DNA of 64,000 nucleotides from Multifurca ochricompacta. Its lineage: Eukaryota > Basidiomycota > Agaricomycetes > Russulales > Russulaceae. The position numbers and the translations under genes were made by a program. Below the pieces are notes generated by a model, which searched no databases, was not told the origin of the DNA, and worked only from the letters and a program-made list of their open reading frames with translations. Of the stretch, positions 59,085-64,000 are shown in pieces (the first letter of the stretch is position 1; each line of letters begins with the position of its first letter). The stretch lies in the NCBI GenBank assembly GCA_022496185.1, contig WTXG01000006.1, positions 558,001-622,000 of the forward strand, in the 5' to 3' direction.

Positions 59085-59095
59085 TTTTTTTTTTT
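59085..59095 (+). terminator. RNA polymerase III T-run terminator
   Basis: Eleven T in a row, 13 bp after the tRNA 3' end. Confidence 0.85.
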
Positions 59096-59199
59096 CCAAG
59101 ATCTAATTTTTCCATGAAAATCGTAGCGAGGCTGCCGACGAACATCATGATTATTTCACGCATACAGGATACAATACACTGATTAGACTTTGATTACCT

Positions 59200-60144
59200 C
59201 TACAAGGGTGTTCCAGATGGGAAGACCATCGGCGTGACAATTTCCGAACGCTTCTGCGCTCCGCAGAGGCCTTCGACAAGTGCAAACGCAAAAGGAAAGG
59301 CAGTCCCTAACGAAGTCGGGAAGTTCAGCTTGGACCTTTCGGTTATAATCTGTTGACCTGCCTGGACCGCGGCTGGAAAAGCGGCAGTAATCAGCACACA
59401 TCGCCAGTCATCTGTTATGCCAAGTACCTAGTGATGAGATTCCCAGAGACTACGACCGAGTCCTCGCGATAGTCAAAGTCTGCCAAATAATGAGACGTGC
59501 AGTATAAATCCGTACAATTCTGAAGAAAGACACCTTTATCAAGTTGTTCCTTAACCGAGGGATGAGATGTCAGTGGCTGATGAGGCAGCTGAGAAGTTTG
59601 TGCGACAAGACTACCTGTTGCGAAGCTTTGATGAAGGCCACCCGTCTCGGGGCGAATGATAATGTCACTTCGTACCAGCGCAAATCATTCCAACGTGCTT
59701 TTTCTTCTGATAGAAGTCTCTAACCAAAAACTGGACATAGAGTGATTGAGACATAGTCTCGGCACCCTTTGCACCGCCTGGAATAATGATCGCATCGTAC
59801 TCTGCCTAAAGCCAGTCACGTTAAGTGTAAAGACCGCAAACAGGCTCACTATACTGGAGAGACATACGGCACTGGACAGGCTGAGTTGAGACTGAGAGGT
59901 ATCTGGCACAATCTGAATACCTCGAGAGCACTGAGCGGTGCCTTGATCTTCGCCAGAATTGTTGGCTGGATTGATGAGAACGGAGGTGCATTTCACCCCA
60001 GCGCGGACTAAAGTATCGTACACAATGGTGCTGGTGAGTATGAATGAAGATAATCAGCAGGCGGTGCTGATCGAATAGTTCGAATAACACTAACAACTCC
60101 ATCTCTTCTGTTCCATCAGCAATAAGGATGAGTGCAGATGGCAT
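59200..60144 (-). CDS. DJ-1/PfpI family protein
   Basis: About 200 aa in seven or so exons. The start at 60144 gives MPSALILIADGTEEMEF, then TIVYDTLVRAGVKCTSVLI and the YDAIIIPGGAKGAETM strand-loop. The nucleophile elbow HVGMICAG has its catalytic cysteine in CAG, followed by GSLVAQTSQLP. The end is DSVVVSGNLITSRGPG and TAFPFAFALVEGLCG, with a stop at 59200. DJ-1 proteins protect against oxidative stress or act on glyoxals; Cys plus the TSRGPGT motif place it near DJ-1 and not in the Hsp31 group. The intron within RGPG/TAFPF seems to use a GC donor (CCAG|GCAGGT). It lies between the tRNA and the acyl-CoA ligase, and diverges from the latter across 159 bp. Confidence 0.85.
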
Positions 60145-60303
60145 TTCTCAATTGTGAAATGAGACGACCAACAAATGACCCCAACTTATAAATCGTTAAT
60201 CGTTAATCGTATCGTCGCGTGTCCCTGGCCCTGGGAGGTCCGGTCCCGCCTATGCCAGCTTAACCCAAGCTTGACAGAATGCCGTAAGTTGCGCAAGTTG
60301 GAC

Positions 60304-62802
60304 ATGTTTCTATCCTCTCGACGAGCGCTACCCTCTATATCTACAGGGTCTCCAAGTTTTTGTCGTCTACGTCGTCTTATCGCTCTTTCTGCTGTTGAAG
60401 GTGTACGTGACCCCCCGCTGGACAACCGAACTCTCCCCGACTATTTCTCCTCGGTAATATTGTCCCAAAAACCAGAGCGTCCCGCTCTCATATGTCCACA
60501 AGAGCGCCCCAGAGCGCATGGTGGCCCTTTAACCCGAAACATGGGCGTGGAGGGACACTTAGCCTGGGATTTTCGTGAGTTCGACAGTCACATCAGTGCA
60601 CTGGCCCGAGGGCTGGTAGGTTTGGGCGTGAAGAAAGGCGATAGAATTGGCGTAGTTATGGGGAATACTAGGTAGGCATGTCACACTGTTACTGTGGGCT
60701 GGTGGTGTTTATCTGTCTTTCTAGTGCCTACGCCATGTTACAGTGGGCCTGTGCGAGCGTCGGGGCAATCCTTGTCACTATAAACCCTTCCTATCGCATA
60801 CGAGAGTTGGTCAGCGTACCTAAGGGTCATCGCATAGCCACCTTTATTGACTTGGCACCCTCTGTGTAGATCGAGACCATTCGTCTCGTCGGCGTCAGTC
60901 ATCTCTTTCTTGTACCGCACATCCGTACTTCTTCCTACCTGACGTTACTCGCCGAAGCACTCCCGTCCCTGCGGAAGTCCTCGCCAGGGAACATCCAAGA
61001 AGAGGCCCTGCCAGACCTGAAGTATGTTGTTGCAATCGATAATACTCATGAACCGAAAAGGTTCCATGATGTGCTTGGGGACATCCACTGCGCTGTCGAC
61101 TTTCGCGAAGTTATGTTATGGCAAGACTGGGGTAAGGAATACCGTCTTGTTGAGCAAATCAAGAAGACTTTAGATAATGGTGATGTGATCAACCTCCAAT
61201 TTACAAGGTGATCTCATTTCTTTCGAGAAAGATTTGAGTGATTAGTCACTAAAAACCTCAAAGTGGGACGACTGGCATGCCAAAGGCTGTCTCAGTATCT
61301 CTCGTTTCTTCAGTTTCATGATGACCCCATGATGACGAATACCGGCAGCTCACACACCACAACCTCCTCAACAATGGTATCTTTATCGGACAAGCTATGC
61401 GTCTCACGGAAAATGACATCGTGTGCAATCCACCACCCCTCTTTCATTGTTTTGATAAGTAAACCCTTACCTCGTTTCTAGCAGTCACACTCACTTCGAT
61501 GCTAGCACGTCTTGTCCTCGGAAATCTAGCCGCATGGAGTCACGGTTCAGCCATCGTGTACCCTTCCGAGATCTATGATCCCCGTACCATAGTCGACGCT
61601 GTGATTAATGAGCGTTGCACGGCGTTGCATGGCGTACCGACTCACTTTTTGGGTGTCCTCGCTGAGGTCGAGCGGAGGCAGAAGGCCGGTGAAAAGCTAG
61701 ATCTGACTCGACTCAGGTTGTCTCCTTCGAGAGAGAGCGCGTAGTAATCACTAAGCACGCGCACAGAACAGGAATCGCGGCTGGTTCGCCTGTCCCGATA
61801 GAACTTATGAAACGACTCATAAAAAAGCTCAACCTACGAGAACTCACGAATGCTTATGGAATGAGTATGTCCAGCACATCCGCGTGCCTTGCAACAGACG
61901 CCTAAAGCCTTGATTACTTTTTCAACACAGCCGAGACTAGCCCCGTATCATTTCAAACGACACCATCGGATTCCATAACCCAACGCGTCGAGACAGTCGG
62001 GAGGGTCCGACCGCATGTTAACGCGAAGATCGTTGACCCCGTGGGAAACGTCGTCCCCGTCAACACACCAGGAGAACTACTCATATCTGGTTATCTGGTC
62101 CAGAAAGGGTCTGTATGGCAATGGTTCACCTCATCCCCAACTGACTGACTGGCGTTGTTGCAAGGTACTGGCGTGACCGGGAGCAGACAGACTTGGTGAT
62201 GAGAAAAGATGACAATGGTGTATTGTGGATGCATACCGGTGATCAAGCCACATTAGATGGCGATGGATATCTGCGCAGTGCGTTGGTCACACCATTGCTC
62301 CTTCAATGTGCCGCTGACCGTAGTATCATACAGTCGTCGGGAGAATCAAGGTACGTGATCATACCAGCTGATTTAAAATTCTAACAAACACCCATTAAGG
62401 ATATCATCATTCGGGGAGGAGAGAATCTATTTCCTGTGCATATTGAGAATGCACTGATGGCGCATCCGTCAATCTTAGAAGCTGCAGTCATCAGCGTTCC
62501 AGATAAGAAGTATGGTGAGATAGTGGGTGCGTGGATCAAACCTAATGTTGGTGCCAAATTATCTCGGGAGAGTGTGAGGAAGTTCGCATGGGAGAGCATG
62601 AACCCGCAGGTGGGTGTATCGGGTCATTCAGGGAGCGACGCTCTGACAGTTCATGTAGAATGCACCCGCATGGGTCTGGTTCGTTGGGGAGGACGGCACA
62701 CCGGGTGAGCTTCCGAAGACTGCGAGCGGTAAGGTGCAGAAGCATATTTTGAGGGAATGGAGCCGTGAGCTCGCTGAGAAACAGATCGGGCTAGTGAAAT
62801 AG
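60304..62802 (+). CDS. Acyl-CoA synthetase (ACSF2-like AMP-forming ligase), likely mitochondrial
   Basis: Activates a medium-chain or related fatty acid to its CoA thioester with ATP. The start at 60304 gives MFLSSRRALPSISTGSPSFCRLRRL, a good mitochondrial presequence; an in-frame upstream start at 60175 is less likely. Family blocks: ALARGLVGLGVKKGDRIGVVMGNTR, AYAMLQWACASVGAILVTINPSYR and the P-loop SGTTGMPKAVSLTHHNL (with an intron after AVS). Next are NPPPLFHCF, ALHGVPTHFLGVL, GIAAGSPVPIELM, NAYGMTETSPV, GYWREQTD-like, WMHTGDQATLDGDGY, VGRIKDIIIRGGENLFPVHIE and the lysine loop PKTASGKVQKHILREW. About 590 aa, no frameshift needed. One intron after HCF appears to begin AT (61456-61506), where the sequence TTTTGATAAGT stands in place of an expected GGTAAGT. 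Confidence 0.9.
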
Positions 62803-63000
62803 TTAGTTATTTCGCGTGTGTTATCTACCTCAACCTCAAAGGAGGTGAAGGTGAACAATTGAGTAGGACCTGGCGAATTGGCCGGCCGAGCCGAATCGTT
62901 ACGGGATCACGGGATCAATCTATGCGCGACCGCGAATGTCACACCACCCACCTGAGGTTTTGTGTTTTGTGCGACTGCTGTCTTCACTGCTCATCTCATC

Positions 63001-64000
63001 ATGTCCAAGCGCATTCGCATTTTCACCGCTTCAGATGTCCTCCAACATAATTCTGAGAGCAGTTGTTGGATCACATTTAGGGGTAAGGTCCTCGACGTCA
63101 CCAATTTTCTCGTGGATCACCCTGGTGGCGAAGAGTTCATCCTAAAATACGCTGGAAGGGACGTTGAAGACGCAATGAAGGATGCCGAGGAGCATGTGCA
63201 CTCCGAGAGTGCTTTTGATATGCTTGGGGAGTTCCTCATCGGTAGACTTGGTGCCACGGAGAGCGTTGTGAGCGATGACTGGGTTGCCGCCGATGACTTC
63301 ACACCGGAAGATACAGACGAGGCAGCAGACTATGAGAAGAACCAATTTTTAGATCTCAGGAAGCCCTTAATGAGGCAGATGTGGTATTGCAACTTCAGGC
63401 ATGGTTTTATTACTGCCGACTCGTGTCAGCGTTGTATTGACCCTTGCGTCATACAGCAAGTCGTATTATCTTCAACAAGTTCACCAACCGAGGCACCTTC
63501 CTGAATCTGCACGCCTCTTTGGACCGTCGGCGCTTGAGGTTAGTGCGTACTTTACACTGCTCTGACACTTTTCTGAGGCTTGTTAGATGCTCACTCGTAC
63601 CCAATGGTGGGTGGTGCCTGCGATTTGGTTGCCCATCGCGGCATACATTGGCTTGCGTTCTCTCCTACAATTTGGCGGCATTCCGCTAATATCCTTCAAA
63701 ATCGACCCGCGCCTCCCTCTTGGACTCATCCTCTCTCTCCCTGCTAGCGCATTTTCCAAAACAGCGCTATCCTTCTTCTTTGGCAATTTCATGTGGACGT
63801 TGCTTGAATATGGATTCCACCGATTCCTATTCCACATCGATTTTTATCTGCCTGACCATCCCAAATTCTTGATGATTCACTTTCTATTGCATGGCATCCA
63901 TCATTACATGCCCATGGATAAGTAAGTTGATGAAGTAGCTGTGGTCCCCAGGCCTGACTTTTCTTTTTTCCTTTTCTTAGGTTACGGCTCGTTATGCCAC
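63001..64000 (+). CDS. SCS7: Fatty acid 2-hydroxylase SCS7 (cytochrome b5 + hydroxylase), 3' end outside window
   Basis: Adds the alpha-hydroxyl to the very long acyl chain of ceramides in the ER. The start at 63001 (MSKRIRIFTASDVLQHNSES) is followed by a cytochrome b5 domain: CWITFRGKVLDVTNFLVDHPGGEEFI with the haem HPGG, then EEHVHSESAFDML. A linker with LRKPLMRQMWY leads to SYYLQQVHQPRHL, then membrane spans (WWVVPAIWLPIAAYIGL, LGLILSLPASAFSKTALSFFFGNF). The di-iron histidine motifs are HRFLFH and HFLLHGIHHYMP. The intron at 63399-63456 begins GC. The last exon starts at about 63981 (LRLVMP), and the gene runs off the window with the remaining HxxHH/HxxH motifs missing. Confidence 0.93.

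Noticed and set aside
1..64000. CRISPR arrays, operons, riboswitches, biosynthetic cluster
   Set aside because: The sequence is clearly nuclear fungal DNA; tandem repeats lack spacer structure, and no core enzyme such as a PKS, NRPS or terpene synthase is present.

Overview
The window is nuclear DNA of a filamentous basidiomycete, most likely an Agaricomycete. The evidence is dense short introns (about 45-100 nt, GT..AG with fungal GTAAGT/GTATGT donors), CT-rich promoters, a Clp1-like developmental protein, and the gene families present. There are no prokaryotic operons, no CRISPR array and no recognisable transposase or reverse transcriptase. Gene models below were spliced by eye from reading frames, splice sites and family conservation, so small exons and some junctions may be off.

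Layout from left to right. An SDR oxidoreductase (-) is followed by a 2.8 kb gap. A SAP-domain low-complexity protein (-) then diverges from a Clp1-like gene (+). After a 1.7 kb gap comes a full-size ABCB transporter (+), then a 2.8 kb gap. Next are the ERT1/AcuK gluconeogenesis activator (-), a 1.7 kb repeat-rich gap, PEX3 (-), mitochondrial uL15 (-) and a small single-span protein (+). These are followed by a DUF2461 protein (-), acetyl-CoA synthetase (+), an orphan small gene (-), a one-TM fungal protein (+) and a 7TM receptor-like protein (+). Then come a CBS-pair protein (-), MLH1 (+), TAO3/MOR2/Furry (-), a RING plus RRM-like protein (-) and a Ser/Pro-rich orphan (-). The right end holds RPN1 (+), an intron-containing tRNA-Arg(ACG) (+), a DJ-1 family protein (-), a mitochondrial-type acyl-CoA ligase (+) and the 5' part of fatty acid 2-hydroxylase SCS7 (+), which is cut by the window edge.

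The genes are mostly housekeeping: DNA mismatch repair, proteasome, peroxisome biogenesis, mitochondrial translation and cell polarity. A loose carbon-metabolism theme runs through ERT1, acetyl-CoA synthetase, acyl-CoA ligase, PEX3 and SCS7. I see no biosynthetic cluster and no new defence or mobile system.

The strongest unexpected signal is a set of about 17 places where a conserved protein loses frame and is restored by adding exactly one base, usually in a short homopolymer. These sites fall in essential or housekeeping genes (MLH1, PEX3, ACS, TAO3), all have the same sign, and occur about once per 3-4 kb. Uncorrected deletion errors in a long-read consensus explain this better than mass pseudogenisation. 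Other points of interest are several apparent GC-AG introns, a RING+RRM protein unlike Not4, a 7TM protein with a roughly 300-residue loop, and short repeated or palindromic motifs in two divergent promoters.
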